Made by a program: the position numbers and the translations under genes | Notes under the pieces: generated by a model | What the model was told of the DNA's origin: nothing | Seen by the model: only the letters and a program-made list of their open reading frames with translations | The model's database searches: none | Shown: one piece after another, positions 18,497-27,711 of the stretch | Numbering within the stretch: position 1 is the stretch's first letter | Layout of the letters: every line of letters starts with the position of its first letter | Assembly: GCA_964370625.1 (NCBI GenBank) | Contig: CAYJKB010000005.1 | Span: 12,705 to 76,704 of the forward strand | Direction: 5' to 3' | Length of the DNA stretch: 64,000 nt | DNA from: CAYJKB01 sp964370625 | GTDB lineage: Bacteria; Bacillota; Clostridia; Oscillospirales; Butyricicoccaceae

Positions 18497-18718
18497 TTGA
18501 ACAAATTGTAAATATAAAGTATATATTTTAAAAACATATAAAATAATATTTTGAATGAAATCAAGATAGCTTTGTCAAAAAATATATTCAGCTGATAAAT
18601 AAGCAGAAATTATAGGGCATTATAAATAAGAAATCAATTAAATTCGGCATATATTATTATAATTTTCATAGTATTTCAGCTTATACATTATATAGTAAAG
18701 TACGATGGCTGTTGTATG

Positions 18719-18747
18719 TAGACAATTTTATGCTTTTGTGTTACAAT
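18719..18747 (+). promoter_or_regulatory. SigA-type promoter for lepA
   Basis: TAGACA and TACAAT with a 17-base spacer, 40 bases before the lepA GTG. Confidence 0.5.
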
Positions 18748-18786
18748 AATTAATAAATTAAAATTTCTCATTTATGAGGTGAAACT

Positions 18787-20595
18787 GTGAAAGATAAAAG
18801 CAAACTTAGGAATTTTTCGATTATAGCACATATAGACCATGGTAAATCAACTCTAGCAGACCGTTTACTGGAGCTATGTGAAGCTGTAACAAAGCGTGAG
18901 ATGGAAAGCCAACTGCTTGACAACATGGATTTAGAGCGTGAGCGTGGCATTACAATTAAAGCACGTGCTGTGCGTTTTGATTATAAAGCACTTGATGGTC
19001 AAATTTACAATATGAACTTAATTGATACACCAGGGCACGTTGACTTTAACTATGAAGTATCTCGTTCGCTTGCAGCATGTGAAGGTGCTGTGCTTGTTGT
19101 TGATGCAGCGCAAGGTATTGAAGCTCAAACACTTGCAAATACTTATTTAGCGCTTGACCATGACATGGAAATTGTACCTGTTATAAATAAAATCGACTTA
19201 CCTTCTGCTGACCCTAAACGTGTAAAGCAAGAAGTTGAGGATATTATAGGCATACCAGCTGAAGATAGCCCTGAAATTTCTGCAAAAATGGGTATTAATA
19301 TTCGTGATGTATTAGAACGAATAGTAACTGATATTCCAGCTCCTGAAGGTGATGATGAAAAGCCACTTAAAGCACTTATATTCGATAGTCAATATGATAG
19401 TTATCGTGGTGTAATCGTTTATATGCGTATCATGGAAGGTTCAATCAAGCCCGGCATGAAAGTTAAAATGATGGCAACAGGTGCTGAATTTACAGTTGTT
19501 GAGACGGGATATTTAAAGCCTTTTGGCATGGACGCTTGTGAAGATTTAGTTGCTGGTGAAGTTGGGTATTTTACAGCTAGTATCAAAAATGTAACAGATA
19601 CTAGGGTGGGTGACACTGTAACATCTGTTGAAAATCCATCTAATGAAGCTTTAGCTGGTTATAGACCTGCACAGCCAATGGTATTCTCAGGGATTTATCC
19701 TGCTGACGGTGCAAAATATGTAGATTTACGTGATGCACTTGATAAACTTATATTAAATGATGCGTCACTAACTTATGAACCTGAATCTTCTGTAGCACTT
19801 GGATTTGGTTATCGTTGTGGGTTCTTAGGACTTTTACACATGGAAATTATTCAAGAGCGATTAGAACGTGAATATAATCTTGATTTAATCACAACAGCTC
19901 CATCTGTTATATATAAAGTAAAGCTTACATCAGGCGAAGAAAAGTTCATTGACAACCCACTGAATTATCCAGAGCCAACAGAGCTTGATTATGCTGAAGA
20001 ACCAATGGTTAAAGCAAATATCATAACTCCGTCTGATTATGTTGGAAACATCATGGATTTATGCCAAGATAGACGTGGCGTATTTAAAGATATGAAATAT
20101 CTTGATACTACACGTGTTGAATTGCATTATGAATTGCCATTAAATGAAATCGTTTATGATTTCTTTGATGCACTAAAATCACGTACAAAAGGTTATGCTT
20201 CGTTTGATTATGAAATGATGGGCTATGTGAGAAGTAAGCTTGTAAAACTTGATGTTTTATTAAATGGTGATATAGTCGATGCACTTTCATTTATTGTACA
20301 CACAGAAAAAGCATATGCTCGTGGTAGAAGGATTGCAGAAAAATTAAAAGAACATATTCCACGTCAAATGTTTGAAATCCCTGTTCAGCTTGCGATAGGT
20401 AATAAAGTTATTGCTCGTGAAACTGTAAAAGCTATGCGTAAAGACGTACTTGCTAAATGTTATGGTGGGGATATTACACGTAAGAAAAAACTTCTTGAAA
20501 AACAAAAAGAAGGTAAAAAGCGTATGCGTTCTTTAGGTACGGTTGAAGTGCCACAAGAAGCATTTATGGCGGTGCTAAAACTTGATGAGGAATAA
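18787..20595 (+). CDS. lepA: elongation factor 4 (LepA)
   Basis: Ribosome-associated GTPase of 602 residues that back-translocates or assists ribosomes under stress. The G domain has G1 AHIDHGKST, the switch I region RERGITIKARAV, G3 DTPGHVDF and G4 NKIDLPSADP. The LepA-specific C-terminal domain is present, with RRMRSLGTVEVPQEAF-like sequence near the end. The start is GTG with GAGGTG before it. It overlaps hemW by 11 bp, so the two are co-transcribed and probably translationally coupled. Confidence 0.98.
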   Translation: MKDKSKLRNFSIIAHIDHGKSTLADRLLELCEAVTKREMESQLLDNMDLERERGITIKARAVRFDYKALDGQIYNMNLIDTPGHVDFNYEVSRSLAACEGAVLVVDAAQGIEAQTLANTYLALDHDMEIVPVINKIDLPSADPKRVKQEVEDIIGIPAEDSPEISAKMGINIRDVLERIVTDIPAPEGDDEKPLKALIFDSQYDSYRGVIVYMRIMEGSIKPGMKVKMMATGAEFTVVETGYLKPFGMDACEDLVAGEVGYFTASIKNVTDTRVGDTVTSVENPSNEALAGYRPAQPMVFSGIYPADGAKYVDLRDALDKLILNDASLTYEPESSVALGFGYRCGFLGLLHMEIIQERLEREYNLDLITTAPSVIYKVKLTSGEEKFIDNPLNYPEPTELDYAEEPMVKANIITPSDYVGNIMDLCQDRRGVFKDMKYLDTTRVELHYELPLNEIVYDFFDALKSRTKGYASFDYEMMGYVRSKLVKLDVLLNGDIVDALSFIVHTEKAYARGRRIAEKLKEHIPRQMFEIPVQLAIGNKVIARETVKAMRKDVLAKCYGGDITRKKKLLEKQKEGKKRMRSLGTVEVPQEAFMAVLKLDEE

Positions 20596-21748
20596 TAGAA
20601 TAAGTTTTAAGGCGCCAGCTTTAAAACCTCGTCTTGGGATTTATGTTCATGTGCCGTTTTGTGTGTCAAAATGTTCATATTGCGATTTCTATTCAATTAT
20701 ACCTAATGGAAAAGCTGTTGATGAATATATTAATGCAGTGAAAAAACACTTAATTGAATATGCAAATATTTGCACACAATATTCTGTTGATACAATATAT
20801 TTTGGTGGTGGTACACCATCTGCAATTGGAGCTAAAAACATTGAAAGCATACTTAAAACTATAAGAAAAAGTTTTGCAGTTTCAAAAAACGCAGAAATTA
20901 CTTGCGAAGTAAATCCAGATAGCGCTGATAAGCGGTTTTTATCAAAGATTTATAAATCAGGTGTAAATCGTTTATCTATTGGTATTCAATCAGCAAATGA
21001 TGAAAATTTGATAATGTTAGGTCGCCGCCATAATTTTGAAACAGCACAGAAAACTGTTGAATTTGCAAAAAAAGCCAAATTTTCTAATATTTCAGTTGAT
21101 TTCATGTATGGATTGCAAGGACAAAATCTTAAAGACGTTATTGATGAATTAAATGAATTTATTGAACTAGATGTTCAGCATATTTCAACATATCAATTAA
21201 AGCTTGAAGAAGGCACTAAGATGTATAAGGAAGCTCCAATTTTGCCAGATGAAGACACTAGTGCTGATATGTATTTAGAAATTTCAAAAAGGCTTAAAGC
21301 ATTTGGTTTTGAGCATTATGAAATATCTAATTTCGCTAAAGCTTCATGTCAGAGCCAACATAACAACAAATATTGGGATTTATCAGAATATCTTGGAATA
21401 GGGCCTTCGGCGCATTCTTATTTAGGTGGCAAAAGATTTTATTTTGATAGTGATGTTAGCCGTTATGTAAATGCTATAAAAAATGGTGATGATATAGTAG
21501 TTGATGAAGATGAAATTAGCTATGAAGAGCGTCATTGCGAATACATTATGCTGAAACTTCGCACAACACAAGGTATAACTGAAACAGAGTTTCAAAATAA
21601 ATTTTCAGCAGAATTCTTAAAATATGAAGAACGCATGAAACCATTTTTAGATACAGGACATATGACATTTAAAGATGGAAATTATGCATTAACAGAGCAA
21701 GGATTTTTAATTTCAAATACAATAATTTCAAAAATAATAGATGAATAA
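20585..21748 (+). CDS. hemW: radical SAM heme chaperone HemW
   Basis: Radical SAM protein of 387 residues related to oxygen-independent coproporphyrinogen oxidase. The [4Fe-4S] motif is CVSKCSYC near residue 25, followed by YFGGGTPSAI and the EVNPDS/RLSIGIQS segments. HemW type is favoured over HemN by the short N-terminus and C-terminal HemN_C-like domain. HemW transfers heme to apoproteins and does not make it. Start: ATG at 20585; a TTG one codon earlier is less likely. It overlaps the end of lepA, a common bacterial arrangement. Confidence 0.92.
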   Translation: MRNNRISFKAPALKPRLGIYVHVPFCVSKCSYCDFYSIIPNGKAVDEYINAVKKHLIEYANICTQYSVDTIYFGGGTPSAIGAKNIESILKTIRKSFAVSKNAEITCEVNPDSADKRFLSKIYKSGVNRLSIGIQSANDENLIMLGRRHNFETAQKTVEFAKKAKFSNISVDFMYGLQGQNLKDVIDELNEFIELDVQHISTYQLKLEEGTKMYKEAPILPDEDTSADMYLEISKRLKAFGFEHYEISNFAKASCQSQHNNKYWDLSEYLGIGPSAHSYLGGKRFYFDSDVSRYVNAIKNGDDIVVDEDEISYEERHCEYIMLKLRTTQGITETEFQNKFSAEFLKYEERMKPFLDTGHMTFKDGNYALTEQGFLISNTIISKIIDE

Positions 21749-21805
21749 ACTGCCTTTGCAGTTATTATAAATTTAAAATTCAAAATTTAAGTGGAGGTTT
21801 TCTTT

Positions 21806-22075
21806 ATGAGAGCAGTTGTAACAGTAACAGGAAAAGATGGTGTTGGAATTATCGCAAAAGTAACCACAAAACTTGCAGAAAAAAACATTAATATTCTTGA
21901 TATTCGCCAAAATGTACTAGAAGATATTTTTTCTATGGTAATGTTGATTGATATTTCATCATGCAGTGTAGATTTTTCAGAACTTGCAGAAATTATGGAC
22001 AAGCATGGCATAGAAATTGGCATGAAAATCCGTACAATGCATGAAAAAATATTTGATGCAATGCATCGTATATAG
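21806..22075 (+). CDS. ACT domain protein, UPF0237 family
   Basis: Protein of 89 residues that is a single ACT domain (VTVTGKDGVGIIAKVTTKLA, then NILDIRQNVLEDIFSMVMLID), resembling the GcvR-like UPF0237 group. ACT domains bind small ligands, often amino acids. The ATG at 21806 is chosen over one at 21791 because GGAGGT lies 8 bases before it. The gene is paired with the UPF0210 gene that starts 14 bases later. This pair is conserved in many Firmicutes, which suggests the ACT protein senses a ligand for its partner. Confidence 0.9.
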   Translation: MRAVVTVTGKDGVGIIAKVTTKLAEKNINILDIRQNVLEDIFSMVMLIDISSCSVDFSELAEIMDKHGIEIGMKIRTMHEKIFDAMHRI

Positions 22076-22089
22076 TGGGGTATGGGTAA

Positions 22090-23448
22090 ATGATAAATTC
22101 TTATGATATACTTGAAACCATAAAAATGATTGAAGAAGAAAATCTTGATATTCGTACAATTACAATGGGGATTTCTCTTCGTGATTTAGCGTCAGATGAT
22201 ATTGATGTATTATCACAAAAAATATATGATAAAATCACAAAAAGAGCAGAACACTTAGTTAAAACAGGCGAAGATATTGAGCGTGAGCTTGGTATTCCTA
22301 TTATTAATAAACGTATATCTGTGACACCAATTGCAATGGTTGGTGCCACATCTAACGCAACTAGCTATGTAAAAATCGCTCAAGCATTAGATAGAGCTGC
22401 ACAAACTGTTGGCGTAAACTTTATTGGCGGATTTTCAGCTTTAGTACATAAAGGTTTTTCTAAAGGCGATGAAATCTTAATAAATTCTATTCCAGAAGCT
22501 TTAGCTATAACAAATCATGTTTGTTCTTCTGTAAATGTTGCGACTACGAAAGCTGGTATTAACCTTGATGCTATTGAATTAATGGGTCGTGTTATAAAAC
22601 AATGTGCTGAACATACTAAAGATAATAATTCTATCGGCTGCGCAAAGCTTGTTGTATTTGCAAATGCGCCTGATGATAATCCATTTATGGCAGGTGCATT
22701 CCATGGTATTGGTGAGCCTGAAAGCGTAATAAATGTTGGTGTATCAGGCCCTGGTGTTGTACAAGCTGCGATTGCACGTGCTGGTGATTGTGATATTGGT
22801 ACTGTTGCAAATGTAATTAAGAAAACAGCATTTAAAATAACTCGTATGGGCCATTTAGTTGGTAAAGAAGCATCAGCAAGACTGGGTGTACCATTCGGTA
22901 TAGTTGATGTATCTCTTGCACCAACTCCAGCTATTGGAGACTCTGTTGCTCGCATTTTGGAAGAAGTTGGACTTGAAAGCTGTGGCACACATGGTACAAC
23001 TGCAATTCTTGCAATGCTAAATGATGCTGTTAAAAAAGGTGGACTTATGGCTACATCTAACGTTGGTGGTCTATCTGGTGCATTTATTCCTGTGTCAGAA
23101 GATGAAGGAATGATTGCTGCTGTTCGCAGTGGAGCATTATCATTTGACAAACTAGAAGCTATGACTGCTGTGTGTTCTGTTGGTCTTGACATGATTGCAG
23201 TTCCAGGGGATACTCCAGCAGAAATTATTTCAGCTATCATCGCAGATGAAATTGCTATTGGTGTAGTAAATAATAAAACTACAGCTGTTCGTGTTATTCC
23301 AGCTTATGGTAAAAAAGTTGGAGACGAAGTTGAATACGGTGGACTTTTAGGTTCTGCACCTATTATGAAAATCGGCACACATTCGCCAGCTAAATTTATT
23401 CATCGTGGTGGAAGGATTCCAGCACCACTTCATTCACTTAAAAACTAA
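22090..23448 (+). CDS. UPF0210 (PFL/DUF711) family protein
   Basis: Cytoplasmic protein of 452 residues, full length for UPF0210. Family segments include LDIRTITMGISLRDLAS at the N-terminus, INFIGGFSALVHKG-like sequence, GVSGPGVVQAAI and the Gly-rich GTHGTTAILAMLNDAVKKGG. It is distantly related in fold to pyruvate formate-lyase-like barrels, but I see no glycyl-radical motif, so radical chemistry should not be assumed. Operon with the ACT protein. No biochemical role is established. Confidence 0.9.
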   Translation: MINSYDILETIKMIEEENLDIRTITMGISLRDLASDDIDVLSQKIYDKITKRAEHLVKTGEDIERELGIPIINKRISVTPIAMVGATSNATSYVKIAQALDRAAQTVGVNFIGGFSALVHKGFSKGDEILINSIPEALAITNHVCSSVNVATTKAGINLDAIELMGRVIKQCAEHTKDNNSIGCAKLVVFANAPDDNPFMAGAFHGIGEPESVINVGVSGPGVVQAAIARAGDCDIGTVANVIKKTAFKITRMGHLVGKEASARLGVPFGIVDVSLAPTPAIGDSVARILEEVGLESCGTHGTTAILAMLNDAVKKGGLMATSNVGGLSGAFIPVSEDEGMIAAVRSGALSFDKLEAMTAVCSVGLDMIAVPGDTPAEIISAIIADEIAIGVVNNKTTAVRVIPAYGKKVGDEVEYGGLLGSAPIMKIGTHSPAKFIHRGGRIPAPLHSLKN

Positions 23449-23463
23449 GCAAAATATAAAAGT

Positions 23464-23492
23464 GGGGGTGTGTCGCAATGCGACACACCCCC
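23464..23492. repeat. G5/C5 hairpin repeat, copy 2
   Basis: GGGGGTGTGTCGC pairs perfectly over 13 bp with GCGACACACCCCC around a 3-base loop, then CTAAAACA as in copy 1 at 3011. It lies 16 bases after the UPF0210 gene. No T-run follows, so it may be a mobile palindrome or an RNA 3'-end stabiliser. Confidence 0.75.
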
Positions 23493-23627
23493 TAAAACAA
23501 ATCAGGATTTATTTTAACTTTTTTATGTATAGAAAAGTCTTGCACACTTCAATTTTTCGACATAACAGTGTGAAAATAGAATACAATAAGTAATGTAATT
23601 AGATAAAAATACTGATAGTGTCGAAAA

Positions 23628-24800
23628 TTATTCTTTTCGAAGAAGTTTTGATGCAAAATTATCGATTAGAAGAGCACCAATAGGAGCAGTTATAATAATT
23701 GAAAGCACTGCAACAGTCAGCACAGTTTGTCCAACATCAAGTCCTAAAGTCAATGGAATTGAACCTATTGCAGCTTGAACAGTTGCCTTTGGGATATATG
23801 AAAACGCTGCAAATAGTCGCTCACGCATTGGTGTACTAGTCTTAGCAAAACAGAAAAACACACCAATTACACGAATAATTAACACTAATAAAAGTAGGAT
23901 AATAACACTTATTCCAGCCTTTAAGGCATAATCTACATTTATAATTGCACCCACTAATACAAAAAGCCAAATTTCAGCACAAGACCAAAGTGCTGAATAT
24001 TTTTTTGCAAGTCTTGTTGACAAATCTATGTTATGAAATTTAATTACAGCACCAAAAGTCATAACAGCTAGTAAACCAGAGAAACCAATAACTCCAGTTA
24101 AAGCATCTTCGATAGTTACTAGAATAAAAGCAATAGATAGCATGATAATTACTTTAACCGTGTCACGCATTCGAAATTTTTTAAAGAATTTCAGCAAAGC
24201 AAATCCTATTATAATTCCAACAAATAAACCAAAAATAATTGAAGTAGGTATTGTGATAAAGGACAAGGCACTAATTTGACCTGTAGTTAAAAGTCCTGTT
24301 ACAGCTGTAAATAATATAATTACAAAAATATCATCTACAGCAGCACCAGCCATAACTGTCTGTACAATTTTAGGGGAATACCCTTCATCATTTAGTTTAA
24401 TCATTCTAGGAACGATTACAGCAGGAGATACAGCTGCTGTTACAGTACCAATTAATACAGCTTCAAGATATGTAATATCAAAAAATAAAGGTGCAAGAAG
24501 TGTAATTGCTGAAATTTCAAATATAGCGGGTAAAAAACACATTAAAAAAGCAGGGCGACCAACAGCTTTTAAATCAGCAATATTTAAATTTAAACCAGCA
24601 CGAATTAAAATAATGATAAGTGCAATTTTGCGAAGGTCAGCTGAAATGTTTAAAATGCTATCATCTAAAAGGTCAAACCCAAACGAGCCAATAAGCACAC
24701 CAGCAATTAACATTCCGACAAGTGGAGGAAGTTTCATAAGTTCAAAAACTTTGCCGAGTGTCAGCCCTATTAAAAATATTAATGCAAGCGAAAGAAGCAT
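23628..24800 (-). CDS. cation/proton antiporter (CPA family)
   Basis: Integral membrane protein of 390 residues with about 11-12 helices, of the Na+/H+ exchanger fold. Typical stretches are LPPLVGMLIAGVLIG, the unwound-helix segment AAVSPAVIVPRMI and the charged GAAVDDIFVIILFT motif with the paired Asp used for ion exchange. The ATG at 24800 is chosen over one at 24869 because GGGGAA lies 7 bases before it and it avoids overlap with the upstream gene. It is the last gene of the five-gene minus-strand operon with lrgAB. Ion (Na+, K+ or H+) is not determined. Confidence 0.88.
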   Translation of the reverse strand: MLLSLALIFLIGLTLGKVFELMKLPPLVGMLIAGVLIGSFGFDLLDDSILNISADLRKIALIIILIRAGLNLNIADLKAVGRPAFLMCFLPAIFEISAITLLAPLFFDITYLEAVLIGTVTAAVSPAVIVPRMIKLNDEGYSPKIVQTVMAGAAVDDIFVIILFTAVTGLLTTGQISALSFITIPTSIIFGLFVGIIIGFALLKFFKKFRMRDTVKVIIMLSIAFILVTIEDALTGVIGFSGLLAVMTFGAVIKFHNIDLSTRLAKKYSALWSCAEIWLFVLVGAIINVDYALKAGISVIILLLLVLIIRVIGVFFCFAKTSTPMRERLFAAFSYIPKATVQAAIGSIPLTLGLDVGQTVLTVAVLSIIITAPIGALLIDNFASKLLRKE

Positions 24801-24801
24801 A

Positions 24802-25314
24802 TTATATTCCCCATTTTTTACGATATTCAACAACTTTATCAAAGATAAATTGAGCATTTCCTTTTGCATAATTCAAAGGTATTTGAATATGCTCAAGTCC
24901 AAATTTATTAGTGAATTTAATATTTCTGCTTTGACCAAAACTTAAGTCTTTTAAAATTTTATCTTCATTAAAAAGTTTAATTGTTATCATCTTATTTCCG
25001 CCGAAAGTTATCATATCAACTTGAGAAATATTTTCCCATGGAATAAATCCAACGGCAAACATAGTTGAATTATCAGTTATCCCATCTTTATCAATTATCA
25101 TAACAGGTTTTGGATTAAGCAATTTATTTAAAATGAAATATCCACAAATTCCAAAAAAGATAATGGAAAAACAACTTACAACCACAACAAAAACATCATG
25201 TGGCTCAAGATTTATAAAAATAATACCAAGTGTGACAAACATAATACTGCCAACAAACATAAGTAAAGTTTTAGGCATACTTTGCTCAACAATTAATTCA
25301 TCATTTAAATTCAT
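24802..25314 (-). CDS. small membrane protein with PH-like domain (STM3941-like)
   Basis: Protein of 170 residues with two membrane helices (about 17-35 and 41-62) and a cytoplasmic beta-rich C-terminal half. The segment MIIDKDGITDNS...IPWENISQVDM matches the bacterial PH-like fold of the STM3941 group. GGAGA precedes the ATG. It sits between lrgB and the antiporter gene with spacing of 9 and 1 bases, so it is in the same transcript. Function is unknown; the context points to membrane or turgor homeostasis. Confidence 0.65.
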   Translation of the reverse strand: MNLNDELIVEQSMPKTLLMFVGSIMFVTLGIIFINLEPHDVFVVVVSCFSIIFFGICGYFILNKLLNPKPVMIIDKDGITDNSTMFAVGFIPWENISQVDMITFGGNKMITIKLFNEDKILKDLSFGQSRNIKFTNKFGLEHIQIPLNYAKGNAQFIFDKVVEYRKKWGI

Positions 25315-25323
25315 AATTTTCTC

Positions 25324-26004
25324 CTAAAACATAATCGAAACTAAAAGCGAGGTCATAATCCCTGTAACACCAATAGAAAGCCCGCTCATAGCACCTACAG
25401 TTTCATTAATTTGTACAGCACGAGATGTGCCAACAGCATGGGAAGCTGCACCAATAGCAACACCAACTGCTATGTCATCAGTAATTTTAAAGAATTTTAA
25501 TATTTCAGGCAACATGGTAGCACCTGTTAATCCTGCAACAGTTACAGCTAACATAATAATAGAAGTAAGCCCACCTAAATTTGCAGTAATCGATAAAGCA
25601 ATAGGAGTTGTTACAGATTTTGCAATTAACGAATTATAAATAATTTCATCTATAGCAAAAAGTCGACATAGATAAGTTAAGCTTAAAATAGCTGTGATAG
25701 AGCTCGCAAAAGAGCCAACTAAAATGGGTAATAAATTTTTGCAAAGTACATCTATTTGTCGATAAATTGGAATTGCAAGCATACAAGTGATTGGAGTTAA
25801 AAAGAAAGTAAGAATAGAAGCATGGGAGTTATATTCTTCAGAATTCACACCCAAAACTACAAGCATAATAATTAAAATAGCTGTACCTATTAAAATTGGA
25901 GAGAAAATTGGATTTTTATATTTTGCATTAATTTTTGCACCAATAGAAAATGCTACTATAGTAGAAGCAACCCAAAAAAATGAAGATGAAGTGATAATTT
26001 CCAT
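25324..26004 (-). CDS. lrgB: LrgB/CidB family membrane protein
   Basis: Membrane protein of 226 residues with six to seven helices, LrgB family. Signatures are KSVTTPIAL, and GIAIGAASHAVGTSRA-like sequence (VGVAIGAASHAVGTSRAVQ). With LrgA it affects murein hydrolase export and, in several Gram-positives, pyruvate or glycolate uptake. Its ATG directly follows the lrgA stop (TAAATG), so the pair is translationally coupled. Confidence 0.92.
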   Translation of the reverse strand: MEIITSSSFFWVASTIVAFSIGAKINAKYKNPIFSPILIGTAILIIMLVVLGVNSEEYNSHASILTFFLTPITCMLAIPIYRQIDVLCKNLLPILVGSFASSITAILSLTYLCRLFAIDEIIYNSLIAKSVTTPIALSITANLGGLTSIIMLAVTVAGLTGATMLPEILKFFKITDDIAVGVAIGAASHAVGTSRAVQINETVGAMSGLSIGVTGIMTSLLVSIMF

Positions 26005-26382
26005 TTAAGCTGTCTCCTTAAATTTTGATTTAATATAATTTTGTAATTTTATTGTAAGTGTTACAGCATACCCAGTTACTACACCTACTAAAATAGTGGT
26101 TACAATACAAATTATAATAACTGGCATAAAAACATGAGGCATTTCAGTAAAAACTGTCATAACACTGATACAGCCAGGAAGATAAAATAATCCCATGTTT
26201 TTAAGGAAAAAATCACCTGTTTGTTCTACATGATGAAGTTTTACACATTTGCTTGCAAGAAGTGCAAACATAAGTATCATTGCACTAACGTTTCCTGGGA
26301 TAAAGTCACCTGTGAGAGAGGAGAAAAGCTCACCTATCGTGCATAAAATCAGAAAAATGGAAAGCTGATGAAGTTGTTTCAT
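26005..26382 (-). CDS. lrgA: LrgA/CidA holin-like protein
   Basis: Holin-like membrane protein of 125 residues with four helices, CidA/LrgA family (LTGDFIPGNVSAMILMFALL, FLKNMGLFYLPGCISVM). It forms a complex with LrgB. AAGGAGC precedes the ATG. It starts 15 bases after the DUF4364 gene, so that protein may act in its control. In other Firmicutes a LytSR two-component system regulates lrgAB; no LytSR is present here. Confidence 0.9.
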   Translation of the reverse strand: MKQLHQLSIFLILCTIGELFSSLTGDFIPGNVSAMILMFALLASKCVKLHHVEQTGDFFLKNMGLFYLPGCISVMTVFTEMPHVFMPVIIICIVTTILVGVVTGYAVTLTIKLQNYIKSKFKETA

Positions 26383-26397
26383 TAAAATATTTGCTCC

Positions 26398-26925
26398 TTA
26401 TTCTTCGTTGTCATAGTCATGGATTACAGCTTTTAAAATTGCTGAATAAATCTTCTCTGCATGTCTTTTGAAATTTCGTTCAAGCATCGCTGATTGTTCT
26501 TTATCAACAACTACCATACTAAGTGAAAATACATTTTCCATACATAGCTCTGTTCTGCAATCTGCACTGTCATCGCTTATAAATGCAGTTTTTATGTCAG
26601 CATCACGTCTTATTTGACGCATAACACGAAGTGCACTTTTTTGAGCAGCTTCACGAGCTGTAAAAGGCAAATTATCTGCAAAAATATCAGCAGTAGAAAT
26701 TCCTTTTTCTGTAATGCTATAAAGGTCATCTTCCACATTTTCTATATGGCAAGAGGCAGTTAATTCATTAAAAGCATCTGTAAGCTCAAAATATCCAAAA
26801 CCATCATCACACCAAGTGCATAAATCAACAATAGTATTATAAGTTACAGCAAATGTGAGATGTTTCATACAATATAGGATTAAAAATTTAATTTCTTCTT
26901 TAGTTCTAATAAATCCATATCTCAT
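26398..26925 (-). CDS. DUF4364 family protein
   Basis: Protein of 175 residues of the DUF4364 family, common in clostridia. The N-terminal half resembles a winged helix (KEEIKFLILYCMKH...NTIVDLCTW...YFELTDAFNEL...ITEKGISTAD), as in PadR/MarR-type regulators, so a DNA-binding role is plausible. The ATG at 26925 is chosen over one at 27009 because AAAGGA lies 11 bases before it and the longer version has a non-family basic extension. It is first in the operon with lrgAB, and divergent from the GNAT gene. Confidence 0.75.
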   Translation of the reverse strand: MRYGFIRTKEEIKFLILYCMKHLTFAVTYNTIVDLCTWCDDGFGYFELTDAFNELTASCHIENVEDDLYSITEKGISTADIFADNLPFTAREAAQKSALRVMRQIRRDADIKTAFISDDSADCRTELCMENVFSLSMVVVDKEQSAMLERNFKRHAEKIYSAILKAVIHDYDNEE

Positions 26926-27057
26926 AAAAAAATCATATCCTTTCAAAAAAGTTCTTTTAAATAATATAATAACATAGATTTTAATTTTAGAAAAGGTTGT
27001 TTTTTTCAAAAAATAAATGTAAAATAAAAATATTAGAAAAATTTATGGGGGATTATA

Positions 27058-27711
27058 ATGATAGATGATAGATTTCCTGAAAAAGGTAGCGTACAAATAT
27101 GTGCAGCAACAGAAATAGATGCATGTGGAATTGCTGAAATTTATAAACCATATGTTGAAAATACAACACTAACATCAGAATATATAGCACCTTCGGCTGA
27201 AGAAATTTGTAATAGAATTAATAAATATATAAATCGTACACCTTGGCTTGTGTTAAAATTAAATGAAAAAATCATAGGATATGCATATGCTGCAAGATTT
27301 AGAAGTCGTGCAGGTTATGATTGGATTGTAGAAAGTTCTGTTTATGTGCATGAAAATTATCAGCGTATGAGCGTTGCAAAGGTATTGTATAATGCATTAT
27401 TTAAAATATTAACTCTGCAAGGGTTTCATAGTGCAATAGCTGGTTTATCAATGCCGAATGATAGCAGTATAGCGTTGCATTTATCACAAGGATTTGAAAT
27501 GCTTGCTTTATATGAAAAAGTAAATTTTAAAATGGGTAATTGGCATGATGTTCAATGGATGCGTAAAATTTTGATACCACATGAAGATGTGCCAACTGAT
27601 ATAATTAGATTTAGTAAATTTTGTGAAACACATGAAGCAGAATATCATAAAATATTACTTGATGCTGAACAGGAATTTGTTCAAATAAATCATAAGGCGT
27701 GGAAAAAGTGA
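27058..27711 (+). CDS. GNAT acetyltransferase, phosphinothricin-acetyltransferase-like
   Basis: Protein of 217 residues. The first ~165 form a GNAT domain similar to phosphinothricin/L-amino-acid N-acetyltransferases: IAEIYKPYVENTTLTSEY at the start, then VYVHENYQRMSVAKVLYNAL at the acetyl-CoA site. That site is degenerate, with QRMSVA in place of the usual Q/RxxGxG/A. The last ~45 residues (after WMRKIL) are an extension not usual in the family. GGGGGA precedes the ATG. It overlaps the next gene by 4 bp (GTGA), so the two are an operon. Acceptor is unknown and activity may be altered. Confidence 0.8.
   Translation: MIDDRFPEKGSVQICAATEIDACGIAEIYKPYVENTTLTSEYIAPSAEEICNRINKYINRTPWLVLKLNEKIIGYAYAARFRSRAGYDWIVESSVYVHENYQRMSVAKVLYNALFKILTLQGFHSAIAGLSMPNDSSIALHLSQGFEMLALYEKVNFKMGNWHDVQWMRKILIPHEDVPTDIIRFSKFCETHEAEYHKILLDAEQEFVQINHKAWKK

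Noticed and set aside
18652..18682. GGCATATA..CATAGTAT as a second SigE promoter before lepA
   Set aside because: The -10 differs from consensus at three positions, the spacer is 13, and a better vegetative promoter lies closer to lepA.
22515..23240. 241-residue open frame antisense to the UPF0210 gene
   Set aside because: Mirror of a codon-biased real gene; Ser/Pro/Ala-rich composition and no ribosome binding site.
22090..23448. UPF0210 protein as an active pyruvate formate-lyase
   Set aside because: The PFL label is a family name only; there is no glycyl-radical motif or activase gene.
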